32,446 nucleotides of DNA from a virus: IMG/VR virus record IMGVR_UViG_3300032323_003090, positions 1 through 32,446 of that record; one strand, given 5' to 3'. Of this stretch, positions 1-7,824 are shown one piece after another; the stretch's first letter is position 1; every line of letters starts with the position of its first letter. The notes beneath the pieces were generated by a model. The model was given only the letters and a program-made list of their open reading frames with translations. It was not told the origin of the DNA and searched no databases. A program made the translations under genes and the position numbers.

Positions 1-462
1 AGTACTACTGAATGCAGGATTGCAATAAGAGCAAGCAAACTGACAAGTACGGTCAAAACTGATTTCAAGAGTGCGAAGATTGACGTCTTCACTGGCTGGG
101 GTTCTAAAAGCATAATTTAAGTCCTGTTCAGAATAAATTTTAGTTTTGTAAACGCGGTCACTAATGTTGTCTCTACCAATATCCTCTATTTTCCAACAGT
201 ATTCACATCCTGAGGGTCTTTCGCCTTTCTGCATCTGTTCGCGTTCCATTTTTTTACGTTGCGTATTGTGCAATGCAGAAGGCCTACGTTTGATATCATC
301 AAGATCAATTTTATGAGGTAAAGGATGATGACAACTGGTTGTCATACCGCTGCCTAACCAGATAGTGGCATTATACCATTTAGCTCCACAAAAAGATTCT
401 GACTTGGTATCAATCACTCTATGTTTGTATTCTAAATTTGTTTCAATGTTTTTTTGTTCCAT
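1..462 (-). CDS. Radical SAM protein with N-terminal twitch-type cysteines (copy C), 3' end outside the window
   Basis: Reading the minus strand from the ATG at 462 gives 154 codons with no stop before the left edge. The start MEQKNIETNLEYKHRVIDTK leads to C25 (FCGAKW), C44 (GMTTSCHHPLPHKID) and the pair C86/C89 in ERPSGCEYCWKIEDIGRDNI. The radical SAM motif CQFACSYC (C140, C144, C147) follows, then NPAFSS. The block order and phrases (AKW, TSCxHPxxHxID, ALHNT, ERPxxCxYCW, EDxG, SDRxY, SYCxPxFSS) match copy A closely, indicating tandem duplication with copy B between them. The start is 5 bp after the copy B stop with no Shine-Dalgarno sequence, so it is probably read by coupling. The C-terminal half cannot be seen. 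Confidence 0.85.
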   Translation of the reverse strand, partial: MEQKNIETNLEYKHRVIDTKSESFCGAKWYNATIWLGSGMTTSCHHPLPHKIDLDDIKRRPSALHNTQRKKMEREQMQKGERPSGCEYCWKIEDIGRDNISDRVYKTKIYSEQDLNYAFRTPASEDVNLRTLEISFDRTCQFACSYCNPAFSST

Positions 463-467
463 AGCAA

Positions 468-1589
468 TTACATATAAGGTTTAAATTCTGGCAAAATACT
501 CAATAATGAGTTTTTTCTTACAGATTCTCTCAACTGAATCATAGCTTTAAACTTTTCCCAATTATCAAATGAACAATTATTTTTTAAGGTTAGAACTAAA
601 TCAGATACATTTTTTTTGTGCTGCAAACGTTCAACTGCCAATTGTTTAAGTTCGTCTGGCAGATTGGTTACTTGTAATTCAACAGGATCTTGTATTAATT
701 CCCAGTTTAAATAAAATTTATTTTGATTGCACCAATCTATCAACTTGTCTAAATGTAGCACACTCAAATTGGTCACTACTGCATGTATAAAAAAATTTAC
801 TCCTGGAATGGATGACATCCATTTACAAGTTTGATCTATATTACTCCAATTACTTCCAAATCTTATGTATTCATTTAATAGGCCAAAAGAATCAACACTC
901 ATTTGAATCTTAAGGTGTTTGATTTTTTCTAATATATTGTACCATTCTTGATTAAATTTAGTTCCATTTGTAACCAACACAATAGTTGTATCGTCAAATA
1001 ATTGATTATCAACACCATATTTCAGTAGAAATTGGATCTGTGGCACTATTAACGGTTCGCCGCCCCGTAAAATTAATTTTTTTAAACCAGTGTGTAACAA
1101 CTGAATCAAATTAGATAATTCATTGTCGGTTATGTTAAATTTGGTTTGTTCATTGGTATTAATTTTCAATATTTTATTTTCATAAAGAATACTACTACTG
1201 GCATTTTCTTCACAGCTGATACATTTTAAATTGCATAAATTTGTTAGTTGCATTTCTATATCTATAGGCCATTGTTTAGGATAATCAAAATGATCAAGTG
1301 TTTTTTCAACATATTTGTCAAAAATTTTATATTCCTGATTGGATCGTTGCCTATAACTTTTGATTCCAACATCTTCTTGTTGGTAACAACTTTCGCACGA
1401 TGTAGGACGTTGGCCGGCCAACATCTGAGTTCTAATATCATCTACAAACTCGCTGGCCCACCATTCATGTAGAGTTGATGTTTTAATATTGTGTTCAGAC
1501 TTTTCAGAACTATAGCAACATAAGTTAAAACTCCCGTCAGTTTTTATACAAGTATGTACCCACGGTCTAATACAAAAAGTTTTAGACAT
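468..1589 (-). CDS. Radical SAM protein with N-terminal twitch-type cysteines (copy B)
   Basis: A 373-residue radical SAM protein, about 90 residues shorter than copy A. The core motif is CNLKCISC (C119, C123, C126), followed by LILRGGEPL. N-terminal cysteines are C6, C14, C24, C25 and the pair C65/C68, in TFCIRPWVHTCIKTDGSFNL, CCYSSE and RPTSCESCYQQEDVG. The FCIRPWVH start with a CC pair is SPASM/twitch-like and differs from copies A and C, which start with C-x-A-K-W. Lys/Asn/Ile content is high, matching the AT-rich flanks. The start at 1589 overlaps copy A by 8 bp and the stop is 5 bp before copy C. The substrate is unknown. Confidence 0.85.
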   Translation of the reverse strand: MSKTFCIRPWVHTCIKTDGSFNLCCYSSEKSEHNIKTSTLHEWWASEFVDDIRTQMLAGQRPTSCESCYQQEDVGIKSYRQRSNQEYKIFDKYVEKTLDHFDYPKQWPIDIEMQLTNLCNLKCISCEENASSSILYENKILKINTNEQTKFNITDNELSNLIQLLHTGLKKLILRGGEPLIVPQIQFLLKYGVDNQLFDDTTIVLVTNGTKFNQEWYNILEKIKHLKIQMSVDSFGLLNEYIRFGSNWSNIDQTCKWMSSIPGVNFFIHAVVTNLSVLHLDKLIDWCNQNKFYLNWELIQDPVELQVTNLPDELKQLAVERLQHKKNVSDLVLTLKNNCSFDNWEKFKAMIQLRESVRKNSLLSILPEFKPYM

Positions 1590-2982
1590 ATTCTATTTTT
1601 GATTCTTGACTATAATATCTACACTGTTCCCAAAATTCCTTCATTTCTGGAAATGTTTTTATAAAATCTGTGTTGCGTCGTTTATCATGCTCGTTAAAAA
1701 ATCTAAAAAAATCAGCACGTTGTATTTTAACATATTCTTGATCTAATTTGCTACCTTCACGCATCCAATCTACAACTCGTTGCAATCTTTGCACTTCGTA
1801 GTCCTTGAATCCTTGAAATGGTTGATCCGCAGTTTCTAAATTTGCTCGCATCCAATCTACTACATCTTGTAATCGTTTGGAATATACCGGCGGAAGTATC
1901 TGCAAACTTTGCCAAGTGGGTTGTCTCAGTATAGGCGTGTCAAACCAAACTCTTTGATATGTTTTACTATATAAAAGTCGTAATGATAAAATCCACTGTA
2001 GCAAACTTTGTAGTCCAAGCACATTTAAATTACTCATTGTGACAATAAAACTTAAACTGTTTCTATCGGGAATCTTATCCAAATATCTATGAACATTTTC
2101 ATGTACTCTATTAAAATCCAAGCCGTGACGAATATATTCAGCATGGCCACGTACTCCTGAGTCTAAACTGACATATTGCATAAAGTGTTCTATGTTAGTA
2201 TCGCACAATCTTTTTACATAATCGTGATACTGATCGTATAACTTTTGTTCCACACTAAAATTACTGGTAACATCAATATGTAAGTCAGATTTAGGAAACG
2301 CTAATACATAGTCAAATACTTTAAATGTATTACGATCCATTAAAGGCTCTCCGCCAGTCATCCTAAAGTGTTTTAACTTTGGATACAAAGTTGGCCACCA
2401 CTCCCAAAAGGCATCAACGTACGGATTATGTTCTCGCACTGGTATAGGTTTTCTGCGACCGGTAAAATGGGAAGCATCATTATGAATAGTACTAGTGGGG
2501 TATCCTCCAAATCTTCCAATTTCCTCACCCCAACTGCTACTAAACTGGGGACTACAATAGGAACACTTAAGATTACATACATGATTAAAATTGACTTCAA
2601 CATAGGAAGGAACAACATCCTCATCGCCTGTTGAACCAATAATGGTTTCAAAGTGTTCTGCTGCCCAAGGTTCTCCTGATCTATAATGTCTATCACTTAG
2701 GTTCCCTAAATCTTCTTGTGTCCAACAATAACTACATTCTTGTGGTCGTTCGTTGCGTAACATAATTTGACGCTGAGTTTTTTTGTAAGGTGTGTTATGC
2801 AAGGCACCAGGATTGTATTTTAACAGAGTGGCATCTATTTCGTGCAAGGGAGGATGATAACAACTGTTAGTAAGTCCTGTAGGAAGGTGCAGGCTTACCT
2901 GCTGCCACTTGGCCAAGCATAAACTAGGACCTAATTTATCCCTCATTTCTTCTGCAGCGGACAAAAAATTACTTTTTGTCAT
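1582..2982 (-). CDS. Radical SAM protein with N-terminal twitch-type cysteines (copy A)
   Basis: The 466-residue protein has a radical SAM core with CNLKCSYC (C136, C140, C143), the CxxxCxxC motif that binds the S-adenosylmethionine-cleaving 4Fe-4S cluster, and MTGGEP further on (SAM binding). Before the core are C22, C41 and the pair C83/C86 in ERPQECSYCWTQEDLGNLSD, a likely second 4Fe-4S site of the N-terminal twitch type. Proteins of this layout are annotated in marine phages as twitch-domain radical SAM proteins; substrates are unknown, though twitch and SPASM relatives often modify peptides or small carbohydrates. It starts inside the GT10-like gene (14 bp overlap, GGAAAG upstream) and overlaps the next radical SAM gene by 8 bp. 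It resembles copy C more than copy B. Confidence 0.85.
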   Translation of the reverse strand: MTKSNFLSAAEEMRDKLGPSLCLAKWQQVSLHLPTGLTNSCYHPPLHEIDATLLKYNPGALHNTPYKKTQRQIMLRNERPQECSYCWTQEDLGNLSDRHYRSGEPWAAEHFETIIGSTGDEDVVPSYVEVNFNHVCNLKCSYCSPQFSSSWGEEIGRFGGYPTSTIHNDASHFTGRRKPIPVREHNPYVDAFWEWWPTLYPKLKHFRMTGGEPLMDRNTFKVFDYVLAFPKSDLHIDVTSNFSVEQKLYDQYHDYVKRLCDTNIEHFMQYVSLDSGVRGHAEYIRHGLDFNRVHENVHRYLDKIPDRNSLSFIVTMSNLNVLGLQSLLQWILSLRLLYSKTYQRVWFDTPILRQPTWQSLQILPPVYSKRLQDVVDWMRANLETADQPFQGFKDYEVQRLQRVVDWMREGSKLDQEYVKIQRADFFRFFNEHDKRRNTDFIKTFPEMKEFWEQCRYYSQESKIEYV

Positions 2983-3937
2983 TCAAAAAAACTTTCCATG
3001 ATTTTTCTTTCAGTGACATGAAAGTTTTGTAATTATGTTCTAGTATTGGTTGCATTGAGTCATACATTTTATTTAGATCTTGAACAGACAGCTTGCTCAA
3101 GTACTCGATGTTACTTATAATTGTTTTTAAACCATAAAAACCATCTTCATCATAGCTTTCGTCCCAATAATCAGCAAAAGTCAAAAATCCCAATCGTTTC
3201 AAATTTTTTAAAAAATTTACAGGACCTTGAACCATAAATGGGGTTAAGCAAATTATAGGTCTCCAAATTTTTTCTGTAGGATAAAAAGTTGTACCTAAAC
3301 AATAAGTTTCACAAACTATATCAACAAAAAAAGAAGGATATAATTTTGAAATGTTAAAGTGCTCGGGGGTCACAATAGGATATTCAGAAATCTCTTGCGC
3401 CACAGGAGAATCTAATATCAACTTACAGGCATCTTGTAAATTTTCTTTACCGTTGTGATGTAAAAGATCTTCTATACCTAAATTAACTCTGTGAAAATCT
3501 AAATTGGAATCATAGTGAAAAGTTTGGATTGTTTTTTCTTTGTAATTTGAATATAACTTGGTAGATAGCAACAATCTTGCCCAATTGCTTCTGCCTATGA
3601 ACATTCCAAAATGTTTTTCAATATTTTTAATGGGGTAATTTAATTTTGATGCAAACTGTTGTCCGGTATCCACATATAATGGTAATAGATTAACAATTTG
3701 ATATTCATCATGTCTTTCCAAAACATTATTGGTAATGATAGTGATTTTATCTTTTTTGAAATTGAATTTTTGGCAGAGATTGTCCAATAGATCATAAAGT
3801 CCCAATTTTCTAGCGTCAGGACCTTCATAATTTAAATGTAAAACTAAACTTGAATTTTGTTGATATTCATATAACATTTCAGGAATTTTGATTTCTAAAT
3901 TCCAAATTTTACCATCGATGTTAGGCAATATTATCAT
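2969..3937 (-). CDS. Putative glycosyltransferase, GT10 (fucosyltransferase)-like C-terminal motif
   Basis: The 322-residue protein has a variable N-terminal half (LVLHLNYEGPDARKLGLYDL; DKITIITNNVLERHDEY) and a conserved C-terminal block at about 203-262: FVDIVCETYCLGTTFYPTEK followed by IWRPIICLTPFMVQGPVNFL and LGFLTFADYWDESYDED. The E210...T-E-K223 arrangement, followed by a hydrophobic 'xPFxVxGP' strand, resembles the donor-binding half of GT10-type glycosyltransferases. Many marine phages carry similar proteins with the DESYD ending. Donor sugar and acceptor are unknown, and the N-terminal half is not informative, so GT10 is a resemblance and not a firm family call. Overlap with the following radical SAM gene is 14 bp. 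GAAAG precedes the ATG. Confidence 0.55.
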   Translation of the reverse strand: MIILPNIDGKIWNLEIKIPEMLYEYQQNSSLVLHLNYEGPDARKLGLYDLLDNLCQKFNFKKDKITIITNNVLERHDEYQIVNLLPLYVDTGQQFASKLNYPIKNIEKHFGMFIGRSNWARLLLSTKLYSNYKEKTIQTFHYDSNLDFHRVNLGIEDLLHHNGKENLQDACKLILDSPVAQEISEYPIVTPEHFNISKLYPSFFVDIVCETYCLGTTFYPTEKIWRPIICLTPFMVQGPVNFLKNLKRLGFLTFADYWDESYDEDGFYGLKTIISNIEYLSKLSVQDLNKMYDSMQPILEHNYKTFMSLKEKSWKVFLNDKK

Positions 3938-3939
3938 GA

Positions 3940-4641
3940 CTAAAATATCTTTCTATGTTTTATATGCCGATCTAATTCTTGTGCCCAGCTATAATGGGCA
4001 TTATGATTTGGATGTAGGTTGTCAGTGTCGAACCAATTGTTGCGTTGTGTAATATTATAGATGTTGTCTTCAATACAACAATTCGTTAAATCAATATCAT
4101 TAAACAGCGTTTGATTTGTCTTTTTTAAATCTTCAATGTAGTCCTGATAAAAACTAAACACATAATTTATTTTCTTTTGTTTTAAGAAATTTTGCATTGC
4201 CAGCACTTTGATCAAAAAGGATTCAATTAATTGTTTATGAGATACTAACTTATAGAAAGGTTCAAAAATTTTTTTAACTTGTTTGTCATTGTTCAAAAAC
4301 CCACATCCAAATACCCAATCTTTTTGCACATAATCTTGATCATCTATTGGATAGATCACTTTCTCTGGCCAATCATTTAATTTACTGGAATGCAATGAGG
4401 TGTAAGAAGAATCAAAAACTGTTTCCAAACGATAATCAATTCTACTCGGAGCAGACCACATGATCAAAACTAAATCATAATTTCTGTTTGTTATTTCAAA
4501 AATAGTTGATTCAAAGATATAAGTATTACCAGCACCGCATTGTGCTAAATTAATTAAGTCAAATTTATATTTGTTTTGAAGATAGTAGGGCCAACTATTT
4601 GGACCTCTACTAAAACTACATCCATTGACAAGAACTACCAT
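3940..4641 (-). CDS. SGNH/GDSL-hydrolase-like protein
   Basis: The 233-residue product begins MVVLVNGCSFSRGPNSWPYY; GCSFS (7-11) fits SGNH block I with Ser9 as nucleophile. A block II-like segment is LAQCGAGNTYIFES, with G38-N39. Block V is D207-N-L-H210-P, the usual Asp-His pair. Block III Asn is not obvious: the segment reads YDLVLIMWSAPSRIDY, as in other phage members where W-[ST] replaces G-x-N-D. SGNH enzymes remove or move acyl groups on sugars or lipids; an acetyl-sugar esterase fits the neighbouring glycosyltransferases, but that is inference. The gene is 2 bp from the next start and overlaps the previous one by 7 bp. No signal peptide, so it should act in the cytoplasm. Confidence 0.65.
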   Translation of the reverse strand: MVVLVNGCSFSRGPNSWPYYLQNKYKFDLINLAQCGAGNTYIFESTIFEITNRNYDLVLIMWSAPSRIDYRLETVFDSSYTSLHSSKLNDWPEKVIYPIDDQDYVQKDWVFGCGFLNNDKQVKKIFEPFYKLVSHKQLIESFLIKVLAMQNFLKQKKINYVFSFYQDYIEDLKKTNQTLFNDIDLTNCCIEDNIYNITQRNNWFDTDNLHPNHNAHYSWAQELDRHIKHRKIF

Positions 4642-5564
4642 CCTTCTATTTTCCTTATAACATCTATTTCAGTCATCATAATTTCACTGTTACGTTGTCC
4701 GGTGCTATAGTGATGTTTAAAAAATTGACTCTGTTCTGGGGTATAAGTGACAATAGGTAATCCTAATCTATTAGTTAATGCACTTGCAATTTGTTCGCAT
4801 CCTTCTTTGGGATCTTCTTTACCAAAGCTTGACCATAACTTTTCTAACATGTCAAAATCTTGCACTTGATGATGATCCCAACCTTCTAGCATGATCATGT
4901 ATGTTCCCAGTCTGGCTCCGTACATAGCCCAATAACCGTTTTCTACATCAGCACCTACGCTTTGCCATATACACAAGTGATCGTAGTTTCTCTTATTCAC
5001 ACCCTCTTCAAATTCCTGTAACGAAGGTTTGTGTCCTCTGTCAAGACACATCTTTACACCTTCACGAAAGCCGGCACGCCATGCTTGTTTAGCACTACCA
5101 TTAGGATAGGTTGTACTATAACAATTGTGCATGGCTGTGTATTTTGGATTAAAACAAAACTCCACAGCAGTTTCTTCTGTGCCGTCGCTTGCTTCGTGAG
5201 TGCGCATGTTATAAACAAAGTCTCGAGTCCAGCAACTTACACCGCCATTACCGTAACGCAAACCATTTATTATGTTACGTGCCTTCCATCTAAAAACATG
5301 GTCATGGTTGGTTTCGTCCAGCCGGAGTTGTAAATTAAAAAATTCAGGATCAGGTATGTTGTCTCCATCGATCAGAACAAATCTTTCTGTGTCACTGGCG
5401 GCTGCGGCTGCTTTGTGTGCAGCGTCAGATCCTTTAACGCCATCTACTCTCTTTGCCCACGGAACCATGTTTTGAATGCGTATCCAGAATTCTTCTTTTT
5501 TAGGTTCGTCATAAGTTAAAAAAATACAATCTAAATCTGCTATATCAATCGTTTTGGTAGTCAT
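4635..5564 (-). CDS. Glycosyltransferase-like protein with IDGDN motif
   Basis: A 309-residue protein. Residues 11-70 have a GT-A-like layout: strand LDCIFLTYDEPKKEEFWIRI, the phrase AKRVDGVKGSDAAHKAAAAA, and RFVLIDGDNIPDPEFFNLQL with D66-G67-D68 as the DxD site. Further conserved blocks are NGGVSCWTRDFVYNMRTHEA and GFREGVKMCLDRGHKPSLQE. I recognise this family from marine T4-like phages, where it is usually called glycosyltransferase or hypothetical; activity is not shown. Base composition is visibly less AT-rich than in the flanking genes, with an Ala-rich segment at 49-57. It overlaps the preceding gene by 20 bp and the next by 7 bp. It may be an older phage gene among later additions. Confidence 0.65.
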   Translation of the reverse strand: MTTKTIDIADLDCIFLTYDEPKKEEFWIRIQNMVPWAKRVDGVKGSDAAHKAAAAASDTERFVLIDGDNIPDPEFFNLQLRLDETNHDHVFRWKARNIINGLRYGNGGVSCWTRDFVYNMRTHEASDGTEETAVEFCFNPKYTAMHNCYSTTYPNGSAKQAWRAGFREGVKMCLDRGHKPSLQEFEEGVNKRNYDHLCIWQSVGADVENGYWAMYGARLGTYMIMLEGWDHHQVQDFDMLEKLWSSFGKEDPKEGCEQIASALTNRLGLPIVTYTPEQSQFFKHHYSTGQRNSEIMMTEIDVIRKIEGW

Positions 5565-5925
5565 AATAATCTACGTCATTATAAGTTTCGTTGTGTTCTA
5601 ATAGTATTGCAGAGTGCCCTTTGACTGTGCTAAATCCCGAACTAGCACGTTTCAATCTAACTTTATTGGGACGTTTGACATCTAACAAGGTTAATTTTTT
5701 ATTTTTAACTCTTAGTAAATGAGTGTTGTTTTTGAAGAATAGGTTTGGATCGTCTAAAATAATATAATTATCACCCGCAGGATGATTGGTCTCGTAGTAA
5801 CCTATTACACTGCCATCATCGTTATAGTATAACCTATTTTGCTTACAAACTACAGGTCGCTGAGCATCAAATTCTTCTACTAGCTTGAAAACTTCATTCC
5901 AAAAGTTATTGTTCATAGTATTCAA
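5545..5925 (-). CDS. Small hypothetical protein between glycosyltransferase genes
   Basis: A 126-residue protein with no catalytic motif that I can name. It has an N-terminal helix (NNFWNEVFKLVEEFDA), then a beta-rich centre: NRLYYNDDGSVIGYYETNHP followed by GDNYIILDDPNLFF and LLRVKNKKLTLLDVKRPNK. The 'YYNDDGSVIGYY...GDNYIILDD' style occurs in small conserved phage proteins. The C-terminus is acidic and Tyr-rich (NDVDYYDYQND). It overlaps both neighbours by 20 bp, so it is translated with the glycosyltransferase genes; a partner or substrate role is possible but unproven. The second Met (residue 4) is an alternative start. Confidence 0.6.
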   Translation of the reverse strand: MNTMNNNFWNEVFKLVEEFDAQRPVVCKQNRLYYNDDGSVIGYYETNHPAGDNYIILDDPNLFFKNNTHLLRVKNKKLTLLDVKRPNKVRLKRASSGFSTVKGHSAILLEHNETYNDVDYYDYQND

Positions 5926-6727
5926 TCATTTCCTGAGTTATAAAATTTTTATCATAGTAATGTAATGGATGATATTGATTGATATTGTTTATTTTGATCA
6001 TCCCTTCGTTGAATTCAGTAACAAAAACTTCTTTAAACACAAGACTGTGATCAAATTCATTAATAGCAGGTTTCATATGCACAAAATTTATAAAATCTGC
6101 ACTAGGCAAAGTGCATAATTCTTCACCAATCATTCTTGCGGCTATGGCAAAAACTAAATCTGTACTGGCAGTATCTTCTCTACAATTTTTTAAACAACTT
6201 TGAATATGAATCCAATTGGCGAAAATTGCTTTCACTTTATCAAAAAAACTTTTGGCAGTCTGAGTAAATCTAAAATACATCAAACCATTATAGACATCTG
6301 GCAAATTGTTATCATCAAATGTTTTTCTATAATATCTTACGTCTGATGTTTCTTGCCGATAATTTTTACACCCAACACTTAAAACTACGTCTCGTAATCT
6401 AAATGCATTAACCCAATGATCTATACTTCTTGTGAATAACAAATCGCTTTCAATTTTGATAGTTTCTTTGAATGGGGTTAATTCAAATAAAAATGCTTCA
6501 GTTCCAAATTTTCCAAAATCGTGATCAGGTGCCTGGATAACATAATCAAATGTTTGTTCGTGCTTTTTTGTGATAAATTTTTTGGTATGATTATCTACCA
6601 CCACTGCAAATTTATTGTGTTTCTGAGTTTTTTTAATATTCAACGCCTGTACATAAGCCAATTGCAAATAATCAATATCATTGTTACATGCCACTGTCAA
6701 AAAACCCAATTGTTCTTTATGATTCAT
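5906..6727 (-). CDS. GT-A-fold glycosyltransferase-like protein, paralogue with ESD motif
   Basis: The 273-residue protein shares the block order of its upstream neighbour: GFLTVACNNDIDYLQLAYVQ, FELTPFKETIKIESDLLFTR, VYNGLMYFRFTQTAKSFFDK and STDLVFAIAARMIGEELCTL. The DxD position reads E93-S-D95, a variant that may still bind metal through the last Asp. It ends with a YHPLHYYDKNFITQEMIEYY tail absent from the neighbour. Role: probable sugar transfer, substrate unknown. Overlaps of 4 bp before and 20 bp after place it firmly in the cassette. The pair most likely arose by tandem duplication followed by strong divergence. Confidence 0.65.
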   Translation of the reverse strand: MNHKEQLGFLTVACNNDIDYLQLAYVQALNIKKTQKHNKFAVVVDNHTKKFITKKHEQTFDYVIQAPDHDFGKFGTEAFLFELTPFKETIKIESDLLFTRSIDHWVNAFRLRDVVLSVGCKNYRQETSDVRYYRKTFDDNNLPDVYNGLMYFRFTQTAKSFFDKVKAIFANWIHIQSCLKNCREDTASTDLVFAIAARMIGEELCTLPSADFINFVHMKPAINEFDHSLVFKEVFVTEFNEGMIKINNINQYHPLHYYDKNFITQEMIEYYEQ

Positions 6728-7506
6728 TCTAGTATCTCGTTTATGAATGTTTCAAAATTGTCACTTTGTAAATATGCCTTGCTCATTATATGCAAATTCA
6801 TTTTAGGAACAACATAGGATTTTTTAGAATCTTTAATTATTAAACTGTTATTGAATAATTTTATAGTATCAATGACTTGATCTACTGCCAGCATGTTTCC
6901 CGGAATGGTATTACTTTCTAGGTTATAACCATTGAGTATAATGTCCGCTATTGAAAACGCATAGTCGTTTCTATAGTTTCTTTCATTTACATTAAACAAA
7001 GAATAATAATAGGAATAATTTCTTTGAATTTTACCAACTAGATCAAAGAATAATTTTGATTTTTTAGTTTTTCTAAATGCAAAAACTGTTGCCCATATAT
7101 ACGGCAAGCTCGAAGTACCCATTAGTTTTGGCCATTGTTGTGTGAGGGCAAAACTGTGCCTCTGTAATAGATAGTCCCAATCGCAGTCAAATATCTTGTT
7201 TAAATTATTTTCTAAAATTAAATAATCAACATCAATTACCAATGTCTCATCATAAGGTGAAAGTTCAAAAGCATGATATCTGCCAACATTTCTCCATTTT
7301 ATAAATGCGTGTTCATCAATACTGTATCTAATATTTTCTGTATGGTTTGATAATTCTTTGTCTGTAATCAGAGTGTAGGGCAATTGTAATTTTTGACTTG
7401 CAACTTCAAGAGTTTTGTATGCAATTGATTCGTAATCAATTGTATCAACATTGTATGCAAACGCCAAAATTCCTCTAGATTTTTCTAATTTGTTTGAGTT
7501 CTGCAT
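6724..7506 (-). CDS. GT-A-fold glycosyltransferase-like protein, DVD motif
   Basis: The 260-residue product begins with a Rossmann-like strand (GILAFAYNVDTIDYESIAYK) and a second strand LPYTLITDKEL, then FELSPYDETLVIDVDYLILE, in which D92-V-D94 is a typical metal/nucleotide-sugar DxD site. Later segments (IWATVFAFRKTKKSKLFFDL; NDYAFSIADIIL) match the acceptor half of GT8-type or related enzymes. It probably transfers a sugar from a nucleotide donor in the cytoplasm; donor and acceptor are unknown. The next gene encodes a clear paralogue, with similar blocks in the same order, and overlaps it by 4 bp. The start is inside the preceding gene and no strong Shine-Dalgarno sequence is seen, so coupling is likely. 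Confidence 0.7.
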   Translation of the reverse strand: MQNSNKLEKSRGILAFAYNVDTIDYESIAYKTLEVASQKLQLPYTLITDKELSNHTENIRYSIDEHAFIKWRNVGRYHAFELSPYDETLVIDVDYLILENNLNKIFDCDWDYLLQRHSFALTQQWPKLMGTSSLPYIWATVFAFRKTKKSKLFFDLVGKIQRNYSYYYSLFNVNERNYRNDYAFSIADIILNGYNLESNTIPGNMLAVDQVIDTIKLFNNSLIIKDSKKSYVVPKMNLHIMSKAYLQSDNFETFINEILE

Positions 7507-7789
7507 ATGCTTGATGCCATCTGTTCATTACTGTTTGATAATGTTGTTGTGCTGTGATTAAAAAAGCTTGCCGATCAATCTTGATTGGACTTTCATAAAC
7601 ATCTTCTATATATAATTCATCAACCGGCCAAGTTTGAACAAAAGCCAACAACTCTGGTGTAATTTTGAACATGCCACCGTTGTGTGTCAGATGTAAATCA
7701 GTCTGAATTTTTTCTTTTAGAATTTTTTTGTTAATCTGGAAATCAGTGGCCAACTTGACTTCTTGGACTAATGAATCTACGTCTGTCAT
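7475..7789 (-). CDS. Small conserved hypothetical protein
   Basis: A 104-residue protein, mostly helical at both ends (DSLVQEVKLATDFQINKKIL; ALITAQQHYQTVMNRWHQ-like C-terminal helix) around a central segment LTHNGGMFKITPELLAFVQT followed by acidic DELYIEDVYESP. Similar small proteins with a 'NGGMF' centre occur next to structural or accessory genes in marine T4-like phages, but I know of no assigned function. It has no signal peptide or catalytic motif. It opens the accessory cassette after a 64 bp gap, and its end overlaps the next gene by 32 bp, the longest overlap in the window. It could be a chaperone-like or virion-associated helper; that is a guess. Confidence 0.65.
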   Translation of the reverse strand: MTDVDSLVQEVKLATDFQINKKILKEKIQTDLHLTHNGGMFKITPELLAFVQTWPVDELYIEDVYESPIKIDRQAFLITAQQHYQTVMNRWHQAYAELKQIRKI

Positions 7790-7804
7790 GATTTTCTTTC
7801 AAAG

Positions 7805-7824
7805 GTAAAATACTTAAATTTTAC
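7805..7824 (-). terminator. AT-rich perfect hairpin at the structural/accessory boundary
   Basis: A 7 bp inverted repeat (GTAAAAT / ATTTTAC, 6-nt loop) lies in the 64 bp gap between the last structural gene and the accessory cassette, about 15 bp before the next start codon. The stem is mostly A-T and has no clean U-run after it on the minus strand, so it is a weak terminator candidate. It could instead shape the translation start of the downstream gene. Confidence 0.25.

Noticed and set aside
2373-2696. 107-codon minus-strand frame inside radical SAM copy A
   Set aside because: Alternative phase of a gene with clear catalytic motifs; it has no recognisable domain.
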